NCBI GenBank assembly: GCA_004558865.1
Contig: SFCY01000035.1
Span: forward strand, 1-23,415
Reading direction: 5' to 3'
Length of the DNA stretch: 23,415 nt
DNA from: Bacteroidales bacterium
Lineage (GTDB): Bacteria; Bacteroidota; Bacteroidia; Bacteroidales; Bacteroidaceae
The position numbers and the translations under genes were made by a program. The notes under the pieces were generated by a model. That model was given only the letters and a program-made list of their open reading frames with translations, did not search any database and had not been told where the DNA came from. Below are positions 15,960-22,062 of this stretch, one piece after another; position 1 is the stretch's first letter, and the number at the start of each line of letters is the position of its first letter.

Positions 15960-15989
15960 TGTTTATTCTCGTTTCCGTATGCTATTTTA

Positions 15990-15997
15990 TAATTTTG
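15990..15997 (+). promoter_or_regulatory. Promoter -7 box for the Crp-family regulator gene
   Basis: TAATTTTG fits TAnnTTTG and lies 23 nt before ATG 16021. Confidence 0.5.
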
Positions 15998-16020
15998 CAC
16001 ACTAACAACAGCAATGAACT

Positions 16021-16590
16021 ATGGATATAAAGGAAATCATCAACCAAAGATATGCCATGCCGGACGCTTCTTTGGACAGGTTGCAACAATGCCTGACTGA
16101 AGTCTCATATCCCAAAGGATTCCGAGTATTGAAATGCGGCAAGGTGGAGAAAGACATCTTTTTCATTAAACAAGGCATTGTCCGTGCCTATACTTCGGTG
16201 GATGGGAAAGAGATTACTTTTTGGGTCGGCAAAGAGGGAGCGACCCTTGTTTCTATGAAAGGCTATGTAAATGACGAGCCAGGATATGAAACAATGGAAT
16301 TGATGGAAGATTCCGTCTTATATGTATTGAAAAGGAAAAAATTGAAAGAGTTGTTTTCGGAAGACTTGCACATCGCCAATTGGGGACGGCGTTATGCGGA
16401 GATGGAGCTGCTTGCCACTGAGGAACGGCTGATTTCTATGTTGTCCGCTATCGCTTCGGAACGGTATAAGGAGTTATTGGAGAAAGAACCAGATTTGTTA
16501 CAGCGATTGCCGCTGGGAAGTATCGCCACCTATTTAGGCGTAACGCAGACAAGCCTGAGCCGGATTAGGGCAAAAATCACACGGCCGTAA
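16021..16590 (+). CDS. Crp/Fnr-family transcriptional regulator
   Basis: 189 residues. The N-terminal cyclic-nucleotide-binding fold (about 20-115) contains FFIKQGIVRAYTSVDGKEITFWV. The C-terminal helix-turn-helix (about 164-187) reads LPLGSIATYLGVTQTSLSRI. The effector pocket lacks an obvious cAMP-binding RxS signature, as in many small Bacteroidota members, so the ligand is unknown. It is divergent from the SMR-MFS pair with a 160-bp shared region holding direct repeats and likely controls that pair (inference). Codon use is AT-richer than the chromosomal neighbours, like the efflux genes. Confidence 0.88.
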   Translation: MDIKEIINQRYAMPDASLDRLQQCLTEVSYPKGFRVLKCGKVEKDIFFIKQGIVRAYTSVDGKEITFWVGKEGATLVSMKGYVNDEPGYETMELMEDSVLYVLKRKKLKELFSEDLHIANWGRRYAEMELLATEERLISMLSAIASERYKELLEKEPDLLQRLPLGSIATYLGVTQTSLSRIRAKITRP

Positions 16591-16804
16591 TACTGGTCGA
16601 TAAACTCTGGGAACGAGCCTGCTGTAAACTGCTCAAGTTTCGGAAGTAAAAACATGTTACATATTATACTGTATGTGCCAGTTGCCTAAAGATAGCGAAT
16701 TTCCTGTTGTCGGTCAACCTCACAATTTCTTTTCCTTCACTAAAGGCATAGATGTGGCAAAAAGAAATCCAAGAACCGCGCAGGGCAACCGCTCCCATCC
16801 GTCG

Positions 16805-17653
16805 TCATTCTTCCTTCGCGCCGCAGTGTGCGGCCTCCCATCCGATGATGGCAGCCTTGCGCTCGGGCCGCCAATGGTAGTTGCCAAAGCCGCCGGTGGA
16901 ACGTATCACGCGGTGGCAGGGAATGAGCAGGGCCACGGGATTGCCGGCCACGGCAGAGCCCACGGCGCGCACGGCCTTTGGACTGCCCACAGCCTGAGCC
17001 AACTGGCTATAGGTGGTGAGCCGCCCGGCGGGCACCCTGACGAGCGATTCCCACACCTTGATTTGGAAGTTGGTGCCGCGCAGGTGCAGCCTCACCTCGC
17101 CCACGTTGCCCCAATCCAGCCGGAACACGCCGGCCGCCCGCGAGTTGTGCTCGTCGGCCTGTTCGGACAGGGTGGCCAAAGGGAACGCGCGTTGCAGTGT
17201 GGCGACGGCCTCCTCCTTGCCCTTGTCGGCGAAGGCGATGTAGCTGATGCCCTTTGCCGTTGAGGCGATGATGGTCTGGCCGAAAGGCGAGTGGGCCAGC
17301 ACGTAGTGCAACCTCAAGCTTGCCCCTCCGCTTCGGTATTCGCCCGGAGTCATGCCCTCGATGTGGACAAAGAGGTCGTGGAGGCGGCTGGTGCTCGACA
17401 GCCCCACCTCGTTGGCGGCGGTGAGGAGGGAGAGCCGGCTCTGTGCCAGTATCCTCTTGGCGTATTCCACATTCAGGTATTCCAAGAACCTTTTCGGGCT
17501 GATGCCCGCCCAGGCCGTGAACATCCGTTGGAAATGGAATGGGCTGAGGCAGACATGGCGCGCCACATCCTCCAACGACGGTTGCCTCTTTCGGTTGGAT
17601 TCTATGTAGCGGATGGCTTCCGCTATGCGTTCAAAATTGTAGTCCATCATCAT
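16805..17653 (-). CDS. ada: Ada-like fusion: AraC HTH plus O6-methylguanine-DNA methyltransferase
   Basis: 282 residues. An AraC-type DNA-binding domain (about 5-100: SLEDVARHVCLSPFHFQRMF ... TSRLHDLFVHIEGMTPGEY) is fused to an O6-alkylguanine-DNA alkyltransferase (about 115-282) with the active-site PCHRV and FGNYHWRPERKAA. The cysteine-rich N-terminal Ada domain that takes methyl groups from phosphotriesters is absent, so control cannot work exactly as in E. coli Ada. The frame extends nine codons further upstream to a GTG (17680), but three consecutive ATGs (17653, 17650, 17647) begin the usual N-terminus, MDYNFERIAEAI. The leader carries the GC-hairpin element shared with oxyR, and a clear -7 box sits at 17807-17814. 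Confidence 0.9.
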   Translation of the reverse strand: MMMDYNFERIAEAIRYIESNRKRQPSLEDVARHVCLSPFHFQRMFTAWAGISPKRFLEYLNVEYAKRILAQSRLSLLTAANEVGLSSTSRLHDLFVHIEGMTPGEYRSGGASLRLHYVLAHSPFGQTIIASTAKGISYIAFADKGKEEAVATLQRAFPLATLSEQADEHNSRAAGVFRLDWGNVGEVRLHLRGTNFQIKVWESLVRVPAGRLTTYSQLAQAVGSPKAVRAVGSAVAGNPVALLIPCHRVIRSTGGFGNYHWRPERKAAIIGWEAAHCGAKEE

Positions 17654-17687
17654 GATTCCCAGAATTTGTCTCTTGTTCACTGTTTAG

Positions 17688-17795
17688 TAGGAGGTGCGGC
17701 GTCCCGCCGCACATTCTTGCACGACACCCCCGCAGCACATTCTTGCACGCGTCTCCGCAGCACATTCTTGCACGGCGGGGACGCCGTGCCTCCTA
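17688..17795 (-). repeat. Promoter-proximal leader element of ada (three 15-nt cores between GC hairpins)
   Basis: Outer arms 17688-17705 and 17778-17795 (starting TAGGAGGTGCGGCGTCCC; 16/18 pair). The core GCACATTCTTGCACG occurs at 17709-17723, 17735-17749 and 17760-17774 (periods 26 and 25). Perfect 8-bp hairpins sit at each end: 17694-17712 (GTGCGGCG/CGCCGCAC) and 17770-17789 (GCACGGCG/CGCCGTGC). It starts 11 nt from the ada -7 box, so it would be the first part of the ada mRNA. A homologous element with two cores precedes oxyR at 23021-23104. Confidence 0.75.
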
Positions 17796-17806
17796 TTTGT
17801 CGTCTG

Positions 17807-17814
17807 CAAAGTTA
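17807..17814 (-). promoter_or_regulatory. Promoter -7 box for ada
   Basis: The minus strand reads TAACTTTG with TTT 20 nt further upstream (imperfect -33). The TSS would fall at about 17800, giving a leader of about 147 nt. Confidence 0.55.
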
Positions 17815-17940
17815 CAAAGAATGGCGGGAATGTGAAAGCCGTTTCTTGCTGACTTTCGTCCATTCCCATTTACGCCCTTGTGCCATTGATTCTTTTTCTC
17901 GGAATTGGCTCCTAACATTTTTGGCGGCGCGTAGAGACAG

Positions 17941-18028
17941 TGTGTGGCAGTTGTCACACAATTGTGTGACAACTGTTCTATTGTTGTGTGACGGTTGTTC
18001 TATTGTTGTGTGACAGTTGTCACACTGT
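17941..18028. repeat. Four tandem 22-bp units (TGTGTGAC array)
   Basis: Units start at 17941, 17963, 17985 and 18007, exactly 22 bp apart, each opening TGTGTGRC. The two inner units differ at 3 positions (TGTGTGACAACTGTTCTATT vs TGTGTGACGGTTGTTCTATT). The two outer units carry TGTCACAC instead, so each is a near palindrome (TGTGTGACAGTTGTCACAC at 18007). A perfect 28-bp palindrome spans 17948-17975. There are no spacers, so this is not CRISPR. It looks like an operator or iteron array. Confidence 0.85.
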
Positions 18029-18029
18029 A

Positions 18030-18045
18030 GGTCGGTTCTAAAAAT
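18030..18045 (+). repeat. Diverged relative of repeat R
   Basis: GGTCGGTTCTAAAAAT resembles the GGCTGGTTCTATAAAT start of repeat R (13 of 16 positions). It sits between the 22-bp and the 32-bp arrays. It may be an old IS end; the resemblance is short and could be chance. Confidence 0.3.
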
Positions 18046-18060
18046 AATGTAGTTTAACGC

Positions 18061-18156
18061 TTTTGGTTGACTACTTTAAGCCTTATTTTAAATATTGGTT
18101 GACCCGGTTAAACATTACTTTTATATTTGGTTGATACATGTGCGGCCAAATCTGGA
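18061..18156. repeat. Three degenerate 32-bp units (TTGGTTGA array)
   Basis: TTGGTTGA occurs at 18063, 18095 and 18127, exactly 32 bp apart. Units 1 and 2 agree at about 22 of 32 positions, and unit 3 shares mainly the 5' block. Unit 3 also contains ATTTGG/CCAAAT arms (18125-18130, 18146-18151). Thirty-two bp is three helical turns, so the motif would face one side of the DNA. Confidence 0.65.
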
Positions 18157-18210
18157 CGAGTCGCAACATTTTTTTAACAGTGTGAAATGTCCACAATTGT
18201 GTTTTTTTTG

Positions 18211-18218
18211 TACTTTTG
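18211..18218 (+). promoter_or_regulatory. Promoter -7 box upstream of the outer-membrane protein gene
   Basis: TACTTTTG follows a T-run and fits TAnnTTTG. It is about 165 nt before ATG 18385. A 33-codon ORF (ATG 18230 to TGA 18331) begins 11 nt after the box and could be a leader peptide; low confidence. Confidence 0.5.
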
Positions 18219-18384
18219 CACTGCAAAACATGGCAGCCAAGCTCATGGCGGCATGTGGGGGGAATACACCACAATTGCAATTCGGCCGACCGAAAGGGGC
18301 TGAAAGTGATGGGACGGGTCTTCTCCCTTGACAACAATCTATTAACGCTGAGCCCCGTCTTGCAGCAATGACAACGTTAATGGT

Positions 18385-19248
18385 ATGCAGTCTATGCGGA
18401 TCATTAGGGCTTGTATTGTGGCGACTCTGCTTTCAGCAGCATTGCCGTCTGCGGCCCAGGAGGCGACCGACAGTGTCTCTTCCGACAACAACATCTTCAA
18501 CCATCTGTCCATAGGATTGAACATTGGAACGCCGGGCATCGGCATCGACGTGTCGGCGCCCATCACGCGCTATGTGGCCGTCAGGGCGGGTGTCAACTTC
18601 TTCCCCACCATCAAGTGGAGCGACGACTTCTATTTTGGCGGCGCAAGCGAATACAACAGTCTCCGCTACAATCATCCGGAGCTCAACCTGCCGGAAACGC
18701 CGCTCGGCTCCTCTGAGGACATCGACTACGAGGCCTCGATCCACAACACGACAGGACACGTGCTCTTCGACATCTATCCCGGCAAGAACGCCGCTTTCCA
18801 CTTCACGCTGGGCGCCTATTTCGGTGGCGGCAACGTCATCCAAGCGAAGAACAAGGAGAAAGGCATCTTCCGGGGCATCAGCCAATACAACAGTTATGTG
18901 GAGCAGCACCCAGAGGCGGGCTACGACAAGATAGGAGTGGAGTTTGACGACAACTATCTCCTCGAGCCCGACGACGACGGCAACGTGCAGGGCAACGTCC
19001 ATGTGAGCGGCTTCCGCCCATACGTCGGCATTGGCGTAGGCCGGGCCATACCCAAGAACCGCATGGGCTTCCAGTTCGACTTCGGCGTGATGTTCTGGAA
19101 CAAGCCGAAGGTATACTGCCAAGGCCATGAGCTGACCAAGATGCCGGACGAATACGGCGATAGCGACGACGGCGACATCATGAAGATAGCCAAGCATGTC
19201 ATCGGCTATCCCGTCATCAACTTCCGGATTATCACAAAAATCCTATAA
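18385..19248 (+). CDS. Predicted outer-membrane beta-barrel protein, function unknown
   Basis: 287 residues. Signal peptide about 1-25 (MRIIRACIVATLLSAALPSAAQ from the second Met). Alternating hydrophobic/polar strands follow with glycine and aromatic residues (LSIGLNIGTPGIGIDVSAP, YVAVRAGVNFFPTIKW, MGFQFDFGVMFWNKP), and a final strand INFRIITKIL, as expected of a small outer-membrane barrel. No specific family recognised. ATG 18385 is used; ATG 18394 (MRIIRA) is equally plausible. It is a single gene behind a long leader and the tandem-repeat region and is followed by a 33-bp perfect hairpin. Confidence 0.7.
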   Translation: MQSMRIIRACIVATLLSAALPSAAQEATDSVSSDNNIFNHLSIGLNIGTPGIGIDVSAPITRYVAVRAGVNFFPTIKWSDDFYFGGASEYNSLRYNHPELNLPETPLGSSEDIDYEASIHNTTGHVLFDIYPGKNAAFHFTLGAYFGGGNVIQAKNKEKGIFRGISQYNSYVEQHPEAGYDKIGVEFDDNYLLEPDDDGNVQGNVHVSGFRPYVGIGVGRAIPKNRMGFQFDFGVMFWNKPKVYCQGHELTKMPDEYGDSDDGDIMKIAKHVIGYPVINFRIITKIL

Positions 19249-19289
19249 GCCAAACAGAACAGCCGCCTTGTCCGCTCCCGCCTGAAGCG

Positions 19290-19359
19290 CCATCCGGCCA
19301 CAAGCCATGCAGGCCGCCACGATGGGTCGTGGCGGCCTGCATGGCTTGTGGCCGGATGG
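19290..19359. repeat. Perfect 33-bp inverted repeat with 4-nt loop
   Basis: Arms 19290-19322 (starting CCATCCGGCCACAAGCC) and 19327-19359 are exact reverse complements around TGGG. It lies about 40 nt after the stop at 19248. No T-run follows, so it is not a classic terminator, although an RNA hairpin this stable could stop or protect transcripts from either side. Confidence 0.9.
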
Positions 19360-19403
19360 GAGGCGTAGACTGCCCGCGCGCCAAGTACGAGGCAGGAAGG
19401 CGG

Positions 19404-19705
19404 CTATTCCTCCACGTATTTCCACTCGACAACCGTCCTCTCTTTCGTAGAGAAGCTGACGCCAACCTTGAATACCTTTCTTCCGTCGTGTCTCCACGCG
19501 AGGGCATACACCCTGTCGTCGACCTGCGCCAAGGCCTCATCGGCCGACTTGTCGAGTTTCAGCTCCATGACAAACACCGAGGTCTTGGTCAGCACAGGTA
19601 TGTCGACACTTCCCTTGGCCGTGCCCACTGCTTCTCCAACGTCTCCAAGGCAAGTCCTTTAAAGAGTTCTTTCCTTGGCACAGCGGATATTTTCCGTGGA
19701 TTCAT
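19404..19705 (-). pseudogene. Decayed C-terminal fragment of an AAA-ATPase / PD-(D/E)XK nuclease-type protein
   Basis: The minus-strand frame ending at 19404 encodes VDIPVLTKTSVFVMELKLDK, then SADEALAQVDDRVYALAWRHDGRKVFKVGVSFS and a final EWKYVEE. This closely follows the C-terminus of the Bacteroidota AAA-ATPase family with a DUF1703/PD-(D/E)XK domain (ELKLDxSADEAL and GRKVFKxGVxFS are its hallmarks). The ATPase domain is gone. Upstream, an overlapping piece from ATG 19705 (MNPRKISAVPRKELFKGLAL) is in another frame, implying a frameshift plus a large deletion. The remnant lies between two long hairpins. Confidence 0.6.
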
Positions 19706-19770
19706 GGTAAGTTTATATGTAAAGGGGAAGGAAAATGGCCATGTCCAGGCTTACGCTCCTACCGGAGCTA

Positions 19771-19835
19771 TGGGTCTGAAGCGATGGGGTGGCCTTACGA
19801 GCAAGCTCGACGGCCTCCCCATCGCTTCAGACCCA
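19771..19835. repeat. 19-bp perfect inverted repeat with structured loop
   Basis: Arms TGGGTCTGAAGCGATGGGG (19771-19789) and 19817-19835 pair exactly. Inside, GGCC (19791-19794) pairs with GGCC (19812-19815), and GAGC/GCTC (19799-19808) forms a tip. It resembles a 65-nt cruciform, 80 nt from the end of the 19915 gene. Confidence 0.85.
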
Positions 19836-19914
19836 CACAATTCACATTGCCATTAGGGTGATTGGTGCCCACGCCTTGGCAAGGCCAGATGGCGGCAGAC
19901 GCGTCCTTGCCGCG

Positions 19915-21684
19915 TCACCTCACGACAATCTTCCGGCCGTTGAGAAGATAGATTCCGGCTGGCAGCGAGAGTGTGCGCGACTGCAAGAGACGCTCGGCAC
20001 GGAACATCACGACACCCGACAGCGTGGCAAGACTGACAGGGCGGTCGATGGGCAGAATCGTCAACGCGCCATCGGCCGCGCGGTAGGCGGGACATTCCAT
20101 CGCAGAGGCCACGGTGCTAATGCCCGATGTGGCTGCCTCAGCCGTGCTCAAGGGGAAGAGCACCGGCGTGCCGTCGATGAACGACTTGCCCACGATGCCA
20201 AACACCATGATGCTGTCGGCCTGCACGAGGCTGCTCATGGTGAACATGTCGGTGAAGATGTTCTCCAACCGCATGGTGTTGCCTTTGGCGTCGGTGGCAT
20301 TGATGAACTCATTGGGCAGGCACCTTACCGGGCCTTTGTCGGAAGAGAGCTTCACCTGCGTCAGACACAAGGGCGCGCCCATATATGCCTCCGGGTCGTC
20401 GGTGACGAGGCTCAGGTCGTCGCAACTGTAGTTGGCAAACATGAACTTCGTGTCCAGCGTGTCGATTTCGGCCTTGGTGTCGAGGCGGAGCATGAGGTTG
20501 TTGCTCACTTTCACCAACTGGCCACGAATCTTCCTCACGTGCATCATGTTGTCGGGAACGTATTGCCCCACGGGGTCGAGGAACAGCGGGTCGTCGACGA
20601 GGATTCCTCCCGTGCCGTCGTGGAGCCACCGCTGGGCGCGCGTGGGCGATGCCCAATTGACGATGATGTCGTGGCCCGGCTGCGGGGTCAGCTCATAGAA
20701 CTTGCCGGGAGTGGCCTTGAGCAGGTTGCCGATGCCTTGTATCTCCTCGTAGGGCCTCACGTAGAAGTCGATGTCGGTGGGCTGCGCCTCGTCGAGGAAG
20801 CGTCCCAACTTGCGGTCGTAGAAGCGGATGTTGAGATGGTGCTTGCCCAGAGTGAGGTTGCGCAGGGTAATGGACATGTCGAGCGGCATGGCGTTGAACA
20901 CCTGCGGCTCGCCGCCGTCGACCGTGACATAGACGCTCGTGCGCCCTCCATACTCTTCGGGGCCGAAGAAGTAGCTTGAGCCGGACAACACGGGACGGAA
21001 GCTGACGCTGTCGGTGGCCGTGGCGAAGCCGTTGGTGATATTGCCGGGCTGCACGTACCAGGGAATCTCGGCCCCGTCGCCCTCGGTCACGCTGATGCCG
21101 TCGATGAGGATGCACCAGTCGCTGCCCTGGTTGTTGTCGGGGTTGTGGAAGACGAAACGGAACACGTAGCCGCTGTCGGGCAACACGGGAACCGTGACGC
21201 TCTGCCAGGCAAACTCGCAACGAGAGTCGAAGGCGGGAGTGGTGACGGCCCAAGTGTTGCCGCCGTCGAACGAGGCTTCAAGGTTCCAGCACCTTGAGCG
21301 GTTGATGAGGCGGTCGATGCCCGAATGTACAATCTGAAAAGTGAGTCCCGCTCCATGGATGGTGTCGAGGAGCTGCAGACAGGCAGGCTCACCGCCGGGC
21401 TGGCCGGCGCGTATCTGCACGGCCTTGCGACCCTCGGGAATGCCGAGGATGGAGTCGCTGACGATGCGTGCGTTGTGGAATCGCCATCGCCTTCCGTCGA
21501 TGGTGAGCGTGTCGTCGGCGAAGTCGTCCTTGACGGCGTCCTCAAAACCAAAGTGGTGGATGACTTTCGGGGGCAGGCAGTTGTCAAAGTCTGCCTGGGC
21601 GTGGCACTCCTGCGCCATGCCGGGCAGAAACAGCGCGGCTGCTCCGAAGAGGAGGGAAAGGGAAGTAAAGTTTGTCTTACGCAT
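19915..21684 (-). CDS. Secreted protein with jelly-roll-like N-terminal domain and T9SS sorting domain
   Basis: 589 residues. Signal peptide about 1-29 (ending CHAQA). An N-terminal domain (about 40-200) has FGFEDAVKDDF, DTLTIDGRRWRFHNARI, NLEASFDGGNTWAV and GSDWCILIDGISV, a carbohydrate-binding-like jelly roll related to that of the GLUG protein at 7168. Middle beta-rich domains follow (about 205-510, VYVTVDGGEPQVFNAMPLDM) that I cannot name. The C-terminal sorting region (about 520-589) ends PAGIYLLNGRKIVVR. It is probably exported by T9SS. Single gene; the -7 box is at 21862-21869 and the leader is about 170 nt. Function unknown. Confidence 0.8.
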   Translation of the reverse strand: MRKTNFTSLSLLFGAAALFLPGMAQECHAQADFDNCLPPKVIHHFGFEDAVKDDFADDTLTIDGRRWRFHNARIVSDSILGIPEGRKAVQIRAGQPGGEPACLQLLDTIHGAGLTFQIVHSGIDRLINRSRCWNLEASFDGGNTWAVTTPAFDSRCEFAWQSVTVPVLPDSGYVFRFVFHNPDNNQGSDWCILIDGISVTEGDGAEIPWYVQPGNITNGFATATDSVSFRPVLSGSSYFFGPEEYGGRTSVYVTVDGGEPQVFNAMPLDMSITLRNLTLGKHHLNIRFYDRKLGRFLDEAQPTDIDFYVRPYEEIQGIGNLLKATPGKFYELTPQPGHDIIVNWASPTRAQRWLHDGTGGILVDDPLFLDPVGQYVPDNMMHVRKIRGQLVKVSNNLMLRLDTKAEIDTLDTKFMFANYSCDDLSLVTDDPEAYMGAPLCLTQVKLSSDKGPVRCLPNEFINATDAKGNTMRLENIFTDMFTMSSLVQADSIMVFGIVGKSFIDGTPVLFPLSTAEAATSGISTVASAMECPAYRAADGALTILPIDRPVSLATLSGVVMFRAERLLQSRTLSLPAGIYLLNGRKIVVR

Positions 21685-21861
21685 AGAGAGATTGTTGATT
21701 AATATGTTTGTTTACGTTGCTCTGAGCGCCACCGCCACCTGCCTGCACGACACCGCATGGCGGCAAGAGTGAGGCCAATAGGTCAAGGAGAACCTACACA
21801 CCTGCCTTGGACTGCCGGGCGAGCGGTAGTGGCCCTTACGGTATTCTTAGTTATAACGAGG

Positions 21862-21869
21862 CAAAGATA
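21862..21869 (-). promoter_or_regulatory. Promoter -7 box for the 19915-21684 gene
   Basis: The minus strand reads TATCTTTG (TAnnTTTG) in a very AT-rich region, about 178 nt upstream of the start. No clear -33. Confidence 0.5.
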
Positions 21870-21973
21870 GCAAAATTTTATATAATAGCGGTATTTGTTT
21901 ACAAAAAAATCCATTTTTGTTGAAAAACATGCCATATAGGCTTATCCTGTGCCTACCATTCCGACGGCATAGG

Positions 21974-22013
21974 GTCTCTTGCCGCGGCGACAGAGCCGCA
22001 GCCGCCAAGAGAC
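21974..22013 (-). terminator. Possible terminator hairpin downstream of oxyR
   Basis: Arms GTCTCTTG and CAAGAGAC with an inner GCGGC/GCCGC stem, about 50 nt after the oxyR stop. It lacks a T-run directly behind it, so it may be a processing or stabilising hairpin instead. Confidence 0.35.
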
Positions 22014-22062
22014 AGAAACACGCATGACACCCTATAGGGGAGAGCTTGGCGAGTGATATGAA

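Larger units (their letters stand above)
21685..22062. other. Intergenic region between oxyR and the 19915-21684 gene
   Basis: It holds the long leader of the minus-strand secreted-protein gene, its promoter box, and a GC hairpin (GTCTCTTG 21974-21981 with CAAGAGAC 22006-22013, inner GCGGC/GCCGC) downstream of oxyR. No gene seen. Confidence 0.5.

Noticed and set aside
15861..15960. Guanidine riboswitch before the Gdx-like SMR gene
   Set aside because: The predicted TSS leaves only about 20-25 nt of leader and no ACGG/GGACG-type conserved loops are present.
17941..18156. Possible CRISPR array
   Set aside because: Units of 22 and 32 bp are directly adjacent without spacers and there are no cas genes.
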